Source of the DNA: Phyllobacterium zundukense
Lineage (GTDB): Bacteria; Pseudomonadota; Alphaproteobacteria; Rhizobiales; Rhizobiaceae
DNA: 64,000 nt
Direction of reading: 5' to 3'
Assembly: GCF_002764115.1 (NCBI RefSeq)
Contig: NZ_CP017940.1
Coordinates: forward strand, 1,772,501-1,836,500
The translations under genes and the position numbers were made by a program. Each line of letters opens with the position of its first letter. The first letter of the stretch is position 1. The notes beneath the pieces were generated by a model. That model made no database searches, was not told where the DNA came from, and saw only the letters and a list, made by a program, of their open reading frames with translations. Shown here piece by piece: positions 33,957 through 43,004 of this stretch.

Positions 33957-34328
33957 TTACTTCGCCACGTGCCAGACGCCGCCAACACCATCGCCAGTCA
34001 TATCGCCGGCCTTCTTGTCCTTGGCAAACATGTAAAGCGGCTTGCCCTCATACGCCCACATCTCCTTGCCGTCCGAAGCCTTGACAAGGGTCCATTCGCC
34101 TTCCGCCTTAGCCCCGGCGTCAGCATAGAATGCCGGCCAGTTTGACAAGCATTTGGCATCGCAGTTGGATTTGCCCTTCGTGTCCTTGTCGAAGGTATAA
34201 AGCGTCATGCCTTTGTCGGTTGTGTAGACCTTGCCCATCTTTGTCTCCATCAATTTCGCTGGCTCTGCAGCGAAAGCAGACAGGCTGGTGGCAGCCAGAA
34301 TACCCATTGCGATTAACACAGTTCTCAT
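33957..34328 (-). CDS. Exported COG4315-type repeat protein
   Basis: 123 residues with a signal peptide (MRTVLIAMGILAATSLSAFA). Two copies of a secreted lipoprotein-like repeat are seen: KGMTLYTFDKDTKGKSNCDAKCLSNWPAFY, with a Cys pair, and GKPLYMFAKDKKAGDMTGDG...WHVAK. Proteins of this type occur widely in rhizobia and are of unknown function. It is followed by a strong terminator. Confidence 0.85.
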   Translation of the reverse strand: MRTVLIAMGILAATSLSAFAAEPAKLMETKMGKVYTTDKGMTLYTFDKDTKGKSNCDAKCLSNWPAFYADAGAKAEGEWTLVKASDGKEMWAYEGKPLYMFAKDKKAGDMTGDGVGGVWHVAK

Positions 34329-34472
34329 GGTCGTTCACTCCCTTTTCGGGATTGCCAGCGGGGCGCTGGTAGTGCCCGTTCTATGCGCGAACCAAGCCGT
34401 TCGCTTGAGCAAAACATTGCGCTGAAACCTGATCGGAATTGAGGCATTACACAAAGAATTAGAACATGTTGC

Positions 34473-37013
34473 CTACCATTTGACCGTCAGTCCGATATTG
34501 CCCTCGAATATCTCCCTGTTGCCGCCGTCGAGATCGAACGTGTAGTCTGCCACAGCAAAGGCGCTGACCTTTTCACTGAAATCGTGAACGATACCGCCGC
34601 CGAGTTCCAGCGAGGTCGACTCGCTCTCGGTGGTGATGGCGTCAGGACCGAACAGAACGGCATCGGTGCCACCGAAATTGTGCCAGAGATTGGCTTTGAC
34701 ATAGGGCTGGAACAGGCCGGAAGAGGTCTGATATTTTCCCTGCAGGCGGAAGCCCAGACGCCCGGTCACGCCATCATCGGTGTCGAACGACACGTCCGAA
34801 AATCCATCGGACTGATCGTCCAGCGACAGATGCTGCCAGATCAATTGCGCTTGTGGTTCCAGGGTCCAGCTTTGCGAAAGGGCGACCGGGTAGCCGCCCT
34901 CGAGCGAGGCGGTAATTCCCGTGCCGTCCGTATCGATGCCGACATCGCGCGATGACGTGGCGTCGCCGCCGAACCAGGAGCCCATCAGCACGGCGTCCAG
35001 ATACCAGCCTGATGGTCCGATATGGGTCCAGTAACCGCCAAAGCTGGTTGTATCGAGGTCAAGTTTACCGACTTCCAGATTGTTCCAGCCGACCGCCTGG
35101 CCCTTGATATCCGCGTTGAAATTGGAATAACCGAAGAACAGTCCGGCGATATTGCGGTGTCCGCCTTCGCTTTCGGTACGAATGAAATCGAGGCCCGCCT
35201 GAAATCCATATAAGTTGCCATCGACAGACGGGCTTACCGTTCCGGACCAGCTCTGCTCTGTCGACTGTCCAAAGACCCTGCCCCAGGCCGCCGAGAAATT
35301 GTCTCCCGGCGTCAGTACGCTCTGCTCGCCGCGCCTTTCATGGAATGTACCGAGGGTTGCAAGGGCTGTTTCGCGGGCAACCGGCGGCACGACCGAATAG
35401 CTCGGAACCTCGATGCGATAGAGCGGAATCGCCTCGCCGGGTGCAGCCACCACGGGTGTCGCCCCTGGTGTCGGCGGTTCAACGCCCGGTCCTGGCAGCT
35501 CGATAGCACCTGGTGTCAGTTCCAGGGCTGGATTCTCACTTCCCGGTATAGATGATGAACGCAGATACCAGTTCTCCGCAGTACCTGACGATACACCACC
35601 CTTGAACAGGTAATATTCGTACGCCCCCGCCGCAACAGCATTGCTCAGGCTGAACGCCGACGCGTCGGTCGTTGCTCCGTTAACAGATTCAACGACGAGG
35701 ATACCGTCCTGGACAGTGCTGGCACCGGTGCCACCAAGATTGGTCACTGCAAGTCCCGTCGTGCCACCCGCCGTTCCTCCGGATATGACGAACTTGTCCG
35801 AGGCCAATGAATCATTGCCAAGCACGGTCTGCAGGCGGATTGCACCGCCGCTGCCGGTATAATTGCCGAGAACCGTGAACGTATCGGTAGCGCCGCTCGA
35901 ACCATTGGTAAGATCAATTGTCCCGGCATTGGTGACGTTGACCAGCTGACCGCCTGTAAATGGCGCGATTGCCGCATTGACACCATTGCCGGCAAGCAGC
36001 GTGCTGCTCGCATCAATCGTGAAACTGCCCGTCCCTGTTCCGCTGTCGCCAACGACAAAATTGCTGTCGAGCGTAAAGGCGGAACCACTGGTCAGCGAGA
36101 CATTCTCCCAGTTCACGTAGCGGCCGGAAGTCGTGGCCGTCGTGTTGGCAAAGGTCAGCGTATCCGTACCCGCACCGCCATTGATCGACGGGGTTGAGGC
36201 GAGCGTGGCTTCAGTGAGATTCTGCAAGGTTCCTGTGTCGTTGCCGGTACCCAGATTGATCGCACCGCCAATCGTTCCGGCTGTATCCCACGTAAACTGA
36301 TCGCTGCCGCTTCCGGTTGTTACCGTGCTTCCGATCGACCCGCCGGTCACGAAGATGCGATTGTCACCAATGCCCAGATCAACGAAGGTGCCGATGGAAC
36401 CGCCCGACAGGATGAACAGATCCCTGCCCTGCGCGGCGATGACGAACCCGTCGATGGTTCCGCCCGACATGCGCATTTCATTGTTTGCCTGCTCGAGATT
36501 GACCTCGCCAATGCGCCCGCCTGTCATCGTGAAGAAGTCGCCGGCGAAGAATTGACCGACGATCCAGCCGCCGCTGACCGTTGCGGTGTCGAGCTCGCTG
36601 CCCTGCTCCACCCGCTGGACGACACCGCCCGTCATGATGAATGTGTCTGTACCAGCATTCTGAAAGATCGTACCATTGACGGTGCCGCCGTTGAGCTCAA
36701 GCCGGTCATTGCCTGCGCCTTCAGTGACATTACCGTTGATCGTGCCGGAATTGATGATGACCGTGTCGACACCCGAATTGAAGGTCACCGGGCCGGTAAT
36801 TGTGCCAGTGCCCCCGGTTGGAAGGGTCAGCGAATTGTTGCCTCCGGGATCCGTCAACGGTCCGCCGGTGCCGCTGTCGCAAATATAGGTGTCATTGCCC
36901 GCCGTCGGGACCAGTGTACACGCTGCGAGAGCGGATTGATGTGAAGTGATCAGGGATATGAGGGAAACAGAACAGAGCCAGAAGATTCGTGTACAAACAC
37001 TAGAAGAACTCAT
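34473..37013 (-). CDS. Autotransporter with beta-helix passenger
   Basis: 846 residues, single-chain type V secretion. Signal peptide, then about 480 residues of passenger with repeated TGG-containing turns (for example FIMTGGVV, FTMTGGRIGEV, FILSGGSIGTFVDLG), the pattern of a beta helix. A proline-rich linker precedes the C-terminal beta-barrel domain of about 260 residues (from AAWGRVFGQ), which ends in LTVKW as expected for barrel assembly. The passenger should be exposed at the surface, for adhesion or another contact role. No maturation protease site can be identified. Confidence 0.9.
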   Translation of the reverse strand: MSSSSVCTRIFWLCSVSLISLITSHQSALAACTLVPTAGNDTYICDSGTGGPLTDPGGNNSLTLPTGGTGTITGPVTFNSGVDTVIINSGTINGNVTEGAGNDRLELNGGTVNGTIFQNAGTDTFIMTGGVVQRVEQGSELDTATVSGGWIVGQFFAGDFFTMTGGRIGEVNLEQANNEMRMSGGTIDGFVIAAQGRDLFILSGGSIGTFVDLGIGDNRIFVTGGSIGSTVTTGSGSDQFTWDTAGTIGGAINLGTGNDTGTLQNLTEATLASTPSINGGAGTDTLTFANTTATTSGRYVNWENVSLTSGSAFTLDSNFVVGDSGTGTGSFTIDASSTLLAGNGVNAAIAPFTGGQLVNVTNAGTIDLTNGSSGATDTFTVLGNYTGSGGAIRLQTVLGNDSLASDKFVISGGTAGGTTGLAVTNLGGTGASTVQDGILVVESVNGATTDASAFSLSNAVAAGAYEYYLFKGGVSSGTAENWYLRSSSIPGSENPALELTPGAIELPGPGVEPPTPGATPVVAAPGEAIPLYRIEVPSYSVVPPVARETALATLGTFHERRGEQSVLTPGDNFSAAWGRVFGQSTEQSWSGTVSPSVDGNLYGFQAGLDFIRTESEGGHRNIAGLFFGYSNFNADIKGQAVGWNNLEVGKLDLDTTSFGGYWTHIGPSGWYLDAVLMGSWFGGDATSSRDVGIDTDGTGITASLEGGYPVALSQSWTLEPQAQLIWQHLSLDDQSDGFSDVSFDTDDGVTGRLGFRLQGKYQTSSGLFQPYVKANLWHNFGGTDAVLFGPDAITTESESTSLELGGGIVHDFSEKVSAFAVADYTFDLDGGNREIFEGNIGLTVKW

Positions 37014-37237
37014 GCAATTCCTCCTGAAGCGGTCATAAGACGAGGGAATTGCTTGCTAAATCATCGCAACCCCGTGGATCAGACAACGATATCAGTACGT
37101 GCAAAGTAGATTCTGGATGGGATTTACGCAACCACAGGTTATATAAATATACAGAGAACACTCCCAGTGTGGTAAATGCGTCTCATTTTGCACACGGGCC
37201 TGCGATATTATTGGCATTCTGGAACGGAGTATTTTCC

Positions 37238-38035
37238 ATGCAATCCGCTTCGCATCCAAAAATCATACTAATACTCGGCAGTGCGCCGGATGTTGTCCGG
37301 GCGCGCCAATGGCAGCGTGCGCCTTTTCATGAAATCGTCGCGATCAACAATGCCTGGCGTGTGCGCGACGACTGGGATCATCTTGTTCACGCTGGCGATT
37401 TTCCTGCGGCCGTAATGCCGGCACAGGAGTTGATGCGGCAGCGTAGTGTCCACTCGGCAGCAGACTACGTTCCAGCGCAAAATGCCTATGGCGGCTTCGT
37501 CTATGCCGGGGCAACCATGTCTCTGACGACGGCATATTGGGCGCTGCATGCCCTGAAACCAGACGTGCTCGCATTTCTCGGCTGCGACATGAACTATGAC
37601 AGTGCGGGGCCGACGCATTTCTACGGCTATGGCAACCGGGATCCGCTCCGCCCCGACGTGACGCTGCAAAACCTGGAAGCGAAGACCGGGCGCCTGCTGG
37701 TATCAGCCGCGCGGCAGGGTTGCCTCTGCGTCAATCTTTCCCATCTCGAAACAAGCCGTCTGGTTTTCCCGCGCGTGGATATTGGCCGGCTAAAGGATTG
37801 GTCGCTTGCGGATGTCCAGACTCGGCTGGCCGGATTGTTGCAGCGTATCGACAAGACCAAGCTGCAACGCGCAGAGAACACGGAAAGAACGCTTGGCTAT
37901 TATTTCCCTACTGGCGAATACTGGCTGTTCCTGGACGAGATAGATGGTAACCAACTGCAATCTCTCGACAGCCTGTGGCTGGCCGCGCTCGGCCAGAGCG
38001 AGCCGAATACCGAATGTGGCCCATGTGATATCTGA
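37238..38035 (+). CDS. Protein of unknown function with Rossmann-like motifs
   Basis: 265 residues from the ATG at 37238 (the frame is open to 37049). The start KIILILGSAPDVVRA is a nucleotide-binding-like strand and loop; VAINNAWRVRDDWDHLVHAGD, LAFLGCDMNYDS and THFYGYGNRDPLR follow. This resembles the core of DUF115/motility accessory factor proteins, but I cannot assign it with confidence. No signal peptide. It is convergent with nothing and preceded by about 220 non-coding bases. Confidence 0.6.
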   Translation: MQSASHPKIILILGSAPDVVRARQWQRAPFHEIVAINNAWRVRDDWDHLVHAGDFPAAVMPAQELMRQRSVHSAADYVPAQNAYGGFVYAGATMSLTTAYWALHALKPDVLAFLGCDMNYDSAGPTHFYGYGNRDPLRPDVTLQNLEAKTGRLLVSAARQGCLCVNLSHLETSRLVFPRVDIGRLKDWSLADVQTRLAGLLQRIDKTKLQRAENTERTLGYYFPTGEYWLFLDEIDGNQLQSLDSLWLAALGQSEPNTECGPCDI

Positions 38036-38116
38036 TCGCAGCCCTTAATTTGACTGTGTGTGGATATTAAGTTGTAATCCGCCCCGATTGCGCACGGACT
38101 GGCAGGAGAGTAGACA

Positions 38117-38362
38117 ATGGACCGCTACGAGACCTTTGCAACCTGGATATTCATTGTATTCGGCGCGCTGATCATTACCGGTCTCATGGCATTCGCGATC
38201 GCGACCGGCGACAAGGCTGCTTTCCTGTTTGCATTGGCCTCGGCCTGCGCCGCCTTCTTTCTCGGCTTTGCGGTCATCTTCGATCAGCCGCGGCTCTACG
38301 GGCTCATCCTGTTCGTCTCTATTGCACTGATTGCGGGCTCGATCACCGCTATCGTTACCTGA
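38117..38362 (+). CDS. 81-residue membrane protein, paralogue of 43622
   Basis: Three membrane helices: WIFIVFGALIITGLMAFAI, AAFLFALASACAAFFLGFAV, LYGLILFVSIALIAGSIT. It aligns end to end with the protein at 43622 (shared FGALII.GLMA, FAV.FD.PRLYGL), including identical length. AGGAGA ribosome binding site. Function unknown. Confidence 0.75.
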   Translation: MDRYETFATWIFIVFGALIITGLMAFAIATGDKAAFLFALASACAAFFLGFAVIFDQPRLYGLILFVSIALIAGSITAIVT

Positions 38363-38377
38363 CCCCGGCGCAAGCCT

Positions 38378-38920
38378 TCATTTTTCCACTGGCGCAGTGA
38401 TATGGCGGTAGGCGCCATGCCAATAGAGCAATGGTTCGGCGTTCCGGCGCAGCGTGATTGCGCGCACCCTGCCGATAAGGATGCCGTGGGAATGCCGTTC
38501 GATCGCATCGTCAAGCTCACAGTCCAGGACAGTTAACGCATTTGCCAGCGCCAGCGTCCCGGTCGCAAGTTCCTGCCACTGAGCATCCTGATAGCGTTCC
38601 ACACCCTTGCGCCCACCCTTTCCGGAAAAACTGTCGGCCACATGCCTTTGATCATGTGCCAGCACATTGACGCAGAAGCTGCCATGACGCTGCAGCACCG
38701 GCCAGGACGAGGAATCACGATTGAGGCTGACGATCACCGAGGGAGGATCTATCGCCAGCGAGGAAACCGAAGTGGCCGTGAAGCCGGTGCGATCCTTGCC
38801 GCGGCCGACTGTGATAACGCTCACGGCACCGGCGAGATGCCGCATCGAATCCTTGAACAGGTCTGCTTCCACGGTCAGCTCATGGTGGGCGGCACGCGCC
38901 CCGCTCTGAAAGACGGACAT
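38378..38920 (-). CDS. Flavin reductase family protein
   Basis: 180 residues. The FMN-binding split-barrel pattern of the reductase partner of two-component monooxygenases is seen: FKDSMRHLAGAVSVITV, GFTATSVSSLAIDPPSVIVSL, CVNVLAHDQ and HGILIGRVRAITLR. It should supply reduced flavin to a partner oxygenase; none lies nearby. The ATG at 38920 has GAGGA; the frame also opens at 38935. Convergent with the 38117 gene. Confidence 0.85.
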   Translation of the reverse strand: MSVFQSGARAAHHELTVEADLFKDSMRHLAGAVSVITVGRGKDRTGFTATSVSSLAIDPPSVIVSLNRDSSSWPVLQRHGSFCVNVLAHDQRHVADSFSGKGGRKGVERYQDAQWQELATGTLALANALTVLDCELDDAIERHSHGILIGRVRAITLRRNAEPLLYWHGAYRHITAPVEK

Positions 38921-39304
38921 TTTTTCCTCATTCATTGGATGACTCGCAGGACCCTCGGCGTGCGAAGTAAGGACTCTCACTCATCCCTACATTGCAGCAC
39001 ATCCGTACGGCATCCAACCAGATCGCGTTTTGCTCAAGCCACGCCTATTCGGCGATATTGTTTTGCGATTCTTGCGATTTGCGAGAAATCAAATCCAACA
39101 AATGCAGTTACCCGACTGGTGCGGTAGAGATACGCTACGGTCTCCTCACTACACATTCCCGTCGTCCGGAGTATTTATTTCCATCAATCGGCATTCAGGC
39201 GCAAAACGCTACCGGATCAGTGCTTACATTTATAATCTCTATCGTGTTAATCGTGTATGGAATGTCGGAAGATCGAGGCAACAGACAAAGCGAGACGATT
39301 CCTG
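38921..39304. other. Gap without supported gene
   Basis: No gene, repeat or promoter could be identified. Open frames in it lack starts and codon bias. Confidence 0.35.
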
Positions 39305-39457
39305 ATGGCCTCCACTGATTACACGACAACACCCGGCACTGCCGTTTCAGGTTTCCGCCGCATTTTGAAGAGCAAGGATCGCGGGATCGTCTTCCTGGTG
39401 TTTGGGACTGCCTTTGCGTTTCATCTGGCGGCGCTCTTCAATCTCCTGCCATCCTGA
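39305..39457 (+). CDS. 50-residue membrane protein
   Basis: Polar threonine-rich N terminus, then one membrane helix (GIVFLVFGTAFAFHLAALFNLL). ATG at 39305 with a weak ribosome binding site. Function unknown. Confidence 0.45.
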   Translation: MASTDYTTTPGTAVSGFRRILKSKDRGIVFLVFGTAFAFHLAALFNLLPS

Positions 39458-39534
39458 ACGGCTTCGTGCGCATGTCGCGCCATCGGCATCTTCCGTGCTG
39501 TGGTGTAATCCATGATTTCCGAGTGACCAGTCCA

Positions 39535-40616
39535 ATGGCTTCGCTATTCTCCCCCCTTACTCTCGGCGATCTCACTCTTTCCAGCCGGATTGTCATGGCG
39601 CCCATGACGCGCCGGCGCGCATCCATGGCAAGATTCCGAGCGCACTGAATGCGCTCTATTATGCGCAGCGTGCAAGCGCAGCGCTGATCATCTCGGAATC
39701 AACGGAAGTCGACCCCTTCAGCGCTATTGACGTTCCAACTCGCCCCGGCCTCACCAATGATGAACAGGAGGCCGGATGGCGGCTGGTGACAGATGCTGTC
39801 CACGCCGCTGGCGGCAAGATCTACATACAGCTTTCGCACATGGGACGCACGGCACATCCGTCGCAATTACTAAATGGCCGTCAGCCGGTTGGCCCATCTG
39901 CCTTGGCTGCCGCCGGAACTGTCTACACCGCCAAGGGGGCTGAGCCCTACGCCGCACCGCGTGCGCTCGAAATCGCCGAGATCGGCGACATTGTTGCCGA
40001 ATTTGCCGAGGCGGCTGCCAGAGCCAGATCGGCGGGCTTTGACGGGATCGAAATTCATGGCGCCAACGGCTATCTGATCGATCAGTTTCTGCGTGACGGA
40101 AGCAATGTTCGTGATGATGCCTATGGCGGTTCAGTGAAAAATCGTACCCGTTTCCTGCTGGAAATTATCGAAGCAGCAAAGGCGCATTGGCCCGGCAATC
40201 GTATCGGTGTTCGCCTTTCGCCGACGAATACCTACCAGGGCATGAGCGACAGTGATCCGGTGCGGCATTTCGCGGAGATTGCCGGACTGCTTGGTCCTGA
40301 GGGTCTGGCCTATCTCCACGTGGTGGCACCGCCCGTCCAACCGGAACAGTATGTCAATGTCGTTGACAGCACACCTGCAGCCTTTCACCGCCCGTTGATT
40401 TTGGCAGGTGGCTATAAACGTGATGATGCCGAGCGGGCTCTGACAACGGGCACCGCGGATCTTATCGCTTTCGGCGAAGCCTTCATCAGCAATCCAGACC
40501 TTCCGCAGCGCTGGTACCAGCGCGCTACGCTTAATGCGGCCGACAAGTCCACTTTCTATACGCAAGGCGCCAAGGGTTATACCGACTACGCCAGCCTGGA
40601 ACTCGTCGCAGACTGA
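39535..40616 (+). pseudogene. Old yellow enzyme-type reductase, frameshifted
   Basis: FMN-dependent alkene reductase (NemA/OYE type). From the ATG at 39535 the frame gives SRIVMAPMTRRRAS and then hits TGA; the continuing protein, GKIPSALNALYYAQRASAAL, follows in another frame. One base is missing near 39622-39625. Downstream the sequence is intact: IYIQLSHMGRTAHP, GFDGIEIHGANGYLIDQFL, the catalytic region RDDAYGGSVKNR, and LILAGGYKRDDA. If the lost base is real the enzyme is dead; if it is an assembly error, the gene is whole (about 360 residues). Confidence 0.85.
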
Positions 40617-40704
40617 GTCCCGTCAGCAAAGCCATCACACCAGATTCCAGGCCTCGCGATTTTTTTGCAAAAGGCTGGAACCAAATCTCGGCAGGAGCAT
40701 TTCC

Positions 40705-40793
40705 ACTAGACTGGTTCCCCCAAACCAGACTTGGCTAACCCCACAAGCCAAAAAGTAGCCCAATCCTCATGCCCCTTGAGGATTGGGCTTTTC
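40705..40793 (+). ncRNA. Candidate structured small RNA
   Basis: Three consecutive hairpins in about 85 bases: CTGGTT/AACCAG (40711-40728), TTGGCT/AGCCAA (40731-40751) and a 13-base perfect terminator stem (40757-40769 with 40777-40789) followed by TTTTC. A GGAAC box at 40677-40681 with CATT 16 bases later is a weak stress-type promoter. It lies after the reductase stop and before the gene at 40831. The terminator also serves the broken reductase gene, so a processed 3' UTR is the alternative. Confidence 0.5.
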
Positions 40794-40830
40794 GGCTTTA
40801 TCTATTCGGCTCCGTCAGTTGGAGGAAACA

Positions 40831-40983
40831 ATGTCAATTGCAGATGCCAAACATGCGATCGAAGCGGCAATCCATAGCGGCGATTTCAAAAGCATGGGTG
40901 TCGCGGTGTTCAAGGCGATCAACGCTTTGGAAGAGCGAATCAAGCGATTGGAAGAAGAGATAGAGCGTCTGAAGGTCAAGTAA
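40831..40983 (+). CDS. 50-residue coiled-coil protein
   Basis: Strong start: GGAGGAAACA then ATG at 40831. The N-terminal half (ADAKHAIEAAIHSGDFKSMG) is a short helical segment and the C-terminal ALEERIKRLEEEIERLKVK is a clean coiled-coil heptad helix, so the protein likely dimerises. Function unknown. Confidence 0.65.
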   Translation: MSIADAKHAIEAAIHSGDFKSMGVAVFKAINALEERIKRLEEEIERLKVK

Positions 40984-41148
40984 AAAATGGACCGTTAGCC
41001 ATCTTATCCTTGAATTTAGCGCCACATGTGATAGCATTCTGGCAGGTTGAGTGTAGCGGTACCTTGAGCCTGCGCCGCACTGAAACGATGCGTGATAACC
41101 TTATCCAGAATCCAGTTTGTTAGAGCCAAATCAAGCCTCAACTCGCGA

Positions 41149-41177
41149 AACCCCTACCGGTTCGGCAGGGGTTTTGC
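41149..41177. terminator. Terminator-like hairpin
   Basis: AACCCCT (41149-41155) pairs with AGGGGTT (41167-41173), followed by TTGCTT. It lies between the 40831 gene (plus) and the 41210 gene (minus), and can serve both strands. Confidence 0.6.
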
Positions 41178-41209
41178 TTGTGTGGACCACACAGTTTTAG
41201 TTGCGTCTG

Positions 41210-41686
41210 TCAACTCTCTTCCACAATAGCCTGAATATCGTTCGTCGAGTGATTGGTCAGGGTTTTGGGTATTTCGCTGACGATCTTGTCTGAAACTTCC
41301 TTGTGAAATTCCTGACGCATTTCGCCCAGCATGAGCGGCGGCGCCACGATGATCAGCCGCTCGAACTCTCCCTTATGGGCATGGGCGTAAAGCGCATCGG
41401 CGATCTCCTTGGCGAAGCGCTTCTTTGAAATCTCATGCCAATCGGTATCGTCCACCGCGTTGCGCCCCAGACCCGGCCCGCTCGAAGAACGCCCGGGCTT
41501 GTCGCTACCTTGGTCACGCGTGGCGGGGTTGGATTGATGTAACTGATGGATGATGCCGAGCTCGACATTGTTCATGTCGTTCTTGTTGCGCAGAAAAAGT
41601 GCCTTCTCTCCATCTGCGACCAAAACCCACGTGTGGCGGTTCAACATGACATTTACCATCTCGAACTCCGGGGCATATGTTGTCAT
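41210..41686 (-). CDS. Host attachment protein family
   Basis: 158 residues. NRHTWVLVADGEKALFLRNK, the poly-Ser/Gly linker SDKPGRSSSGPG and FAKEIADALYAHAHKGEFERLIIVAPPLMLGEMRQEFHKEV are the signature of the rhizobial and proteobacterial family called protein required for attachment to host cells. It has an eRF1-like middle strand. No signal peptide is seen, so a direct adhesin role is doubtful. AAGGAA ribosome binding site before the ATG at 41686. Confidence 0.85.
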   Translation of the reverse strand: MTTYAPEFEMVNVMLNRHTWVLVADGEKALFLRNKNDMNNVELGIIHQLHQSNPATRDQGSDKPGRSSSGPGLGRNAVDDTDWHEISKKRFAKEIADALYAHAHKGEFERLIIVAPPLMLGEMRQEFHKEVSDKIVSEIPKTLTNHSTNDIQAIVEES

Positions 41687-41902
41687 TTGCAGTTCCTTTT
41701 TAATGGAATTTCGTTCCGTTGGAAATCATGCCGCGCTTATGGATGCAGCGATCTTTTTGCCTCGCTTGTTGCCGGCGTTGCGGCCGCGGATATTGAAACA
41801 ACGTCCCCGAATGCGACAGGTTCCGGATTTTTTTGTTTTCCTGCCGGCCTCGATAAGTGCAAGACTGGGATGATATCCAGCAGCCAACGGAATGAGATTG
41901 TC

Positions 41903-42082
41903 ATGAAGATCGTTTTATCGATTGTTTCTCTACTTCTGATCATCATGGGCGCCATCTGGGCGCTCCAGGGCATGAGCCTTATCGGCGGCAGTTTCATGGT
42001 CGGCCAGACACGCTGGCTTTACATTGGATTGCTGACGGCCGTGATCGGTGTTGGTCTTCTCTTCTTTGCCAGAAGCCGCTGA
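41903..42082 (+). CDS. 59-residue membrane protein
   Basis: Two membrane helices (IVLSIVSLLLIIMGAIWALQGM and WLYIGLLTAVIGVGLLFFA) separated by the loop SFMVGQTRW. This is a widespread small alphaproteobacterial membrane-protein pattern (IWALQG....GSFM.GQ..W). ATG at 41903. Function unknown. Confidence 0.7.
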   Translation: MKIVLSIVSLLLIIMGAIWALQGMSLIGGSFMVGQTRWLYIGLLTAVIGVGLLFFARSR

Positions 42083-42185
42083 TACCTATAAAATGACTAT
42101 GAAGGCGCTTTCATTTCTGCTGTGTCTGGATTTGTCATCTGACGGCTGTTAGACACTATTGAGGGAAATGGGAGGCGAAATTTTA

Positions 42186-42548
42186 ATGACTGCATTGACT
42201 ATTATCGTTGAATTCGAAACTCACGATGGCCGTGAAGAAGAATTCATCGCGCTTATTCGCGAGCATGCCAGAAAGACACTGGAAGAAGAACCGGGTTGCT
42301 TGCGCTTCGAGGTCATCAAACCCATTGAGCGAAATGGAACACCCATTCCCAACAAGGTCATGGTCAACGAGCTTTACGCGAATGAAGCCGCGGTTACCGC
42401 ACACGAGAACAATCCGCGCCTGCCCAAGGTCCGCGCTGCCAATGCACCGCTGCTCAAGTCGAGCCGGCCGATACTGGCACAGTCCTTGAGTGCGAAAGCA
42501 GCGGAAGGAATGACGCCGCAGGAACTGAACGCCAGCAATGACGATTGA
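42186..42548 (+). CDS. Antibiotic biosynthesis monooxygenase-domain protein (YgiN-like)
   Basis: 120 residues. ABM fold: ALTIIVEFETHDGREEEFIALIREHARKTLEEEPGCLRFEVI, and VMVNELYANEAAVTAHENNP with a variable C terminus. Such proteins are quinol or flavin-free monooxygenases, or act in oxidative stress protection. Start at ATG 42186 with GGGAGG; the frame is open to 42159. Confidence 0.8.
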   Translation: MTALTIIVEFETHDGREEEFIALIREHARKTLEEEPGCLRFEVIKPIERNGTPIPNKVMVNELYANEAAVTAHENNPRLPKVRAANAPLLKSSRPILAQSLSAKAAEGMTPQELNASNDD

Positions 42549-42666
42549 GTCGCTGCGTCAGGCTCTAGAACTTAAGTTCAGTGACATGCTGCAGGGGAAA
42601 TGTGCGATGAATGTTCACTACCACTCATGCGCATTGAACCATTCCGTACCGCGTCGAAAGAATAGA

Positions 42667-42900
42667 ATGATGAAGAAATTCGCTTTGGCCTTGCTGCTGC
42701 CCTGTGTCCTCGGAACGTCGGGGTGTGGTGCCATGCGTTGGATGGACCAAAAGCCGGCCCGCACGTCCAACTGCTCCGGGTGGAATAAAATTCGCATCAA
42801 ACCGGAGACAGCGGTGTACCTGGTGAAAAACGACTTCTCCGCCGGTATCGATATCGACTCGCACAATCTCAACGGCCAGAACAACGGCTGCTGGAAATAG
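42667..42900 (+). CDS. Small lipoprotein
   Basis: 77 residues. Signal peptide MMKKFALALLLPCVLG with a lipobox-like TSGC (Cys20), then a cysteine-containing segment SNCSGWNKIRIKPETAVYLV that recalls the small Rz1-like or phage-type lipoproteins with NCSGW...I. The ATG at 42667 is followed by a second ATG at 42670. Function unknown. Confidence 0.6.
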   Translation: MMKKFALALLLPCVLGTSGCGAMRWMDQKPARTSNCSGWNKIRIKPETAVYLVKNDFSAGIDIDSHNLNGQNNGCWK

Positions 42901-42944
42901 GCACTGAACAATCTCCACTGTCTCAGGCCGGTCTTGGTTCAACG

Positions 42945-42970
42945 GGAACCAAACGCGTTAAGTGGGCGTT
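42945..42970 (+). promoter_or_regulatory. General-stress promoter for the DUF883 gene
   Basis: GGAAC (42945-42949), 17 bases, CGTT (42967-42970). Exact EcfG consensus with the longer allowed spacing, 35 bases before the start codon at 43005. Confidence 0.65.
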
Positions 42971-43004
42971 TCCCCTTTTCATGCAAATGGAAAGGAACTC
43001 TGAA

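Noticed and set aside
40677..40701. General-stress promoter before the candidate small RNA
   Set aside because: The -10 reads CATT, lacking the conserved GTT, so I count it only as a weak possibility.
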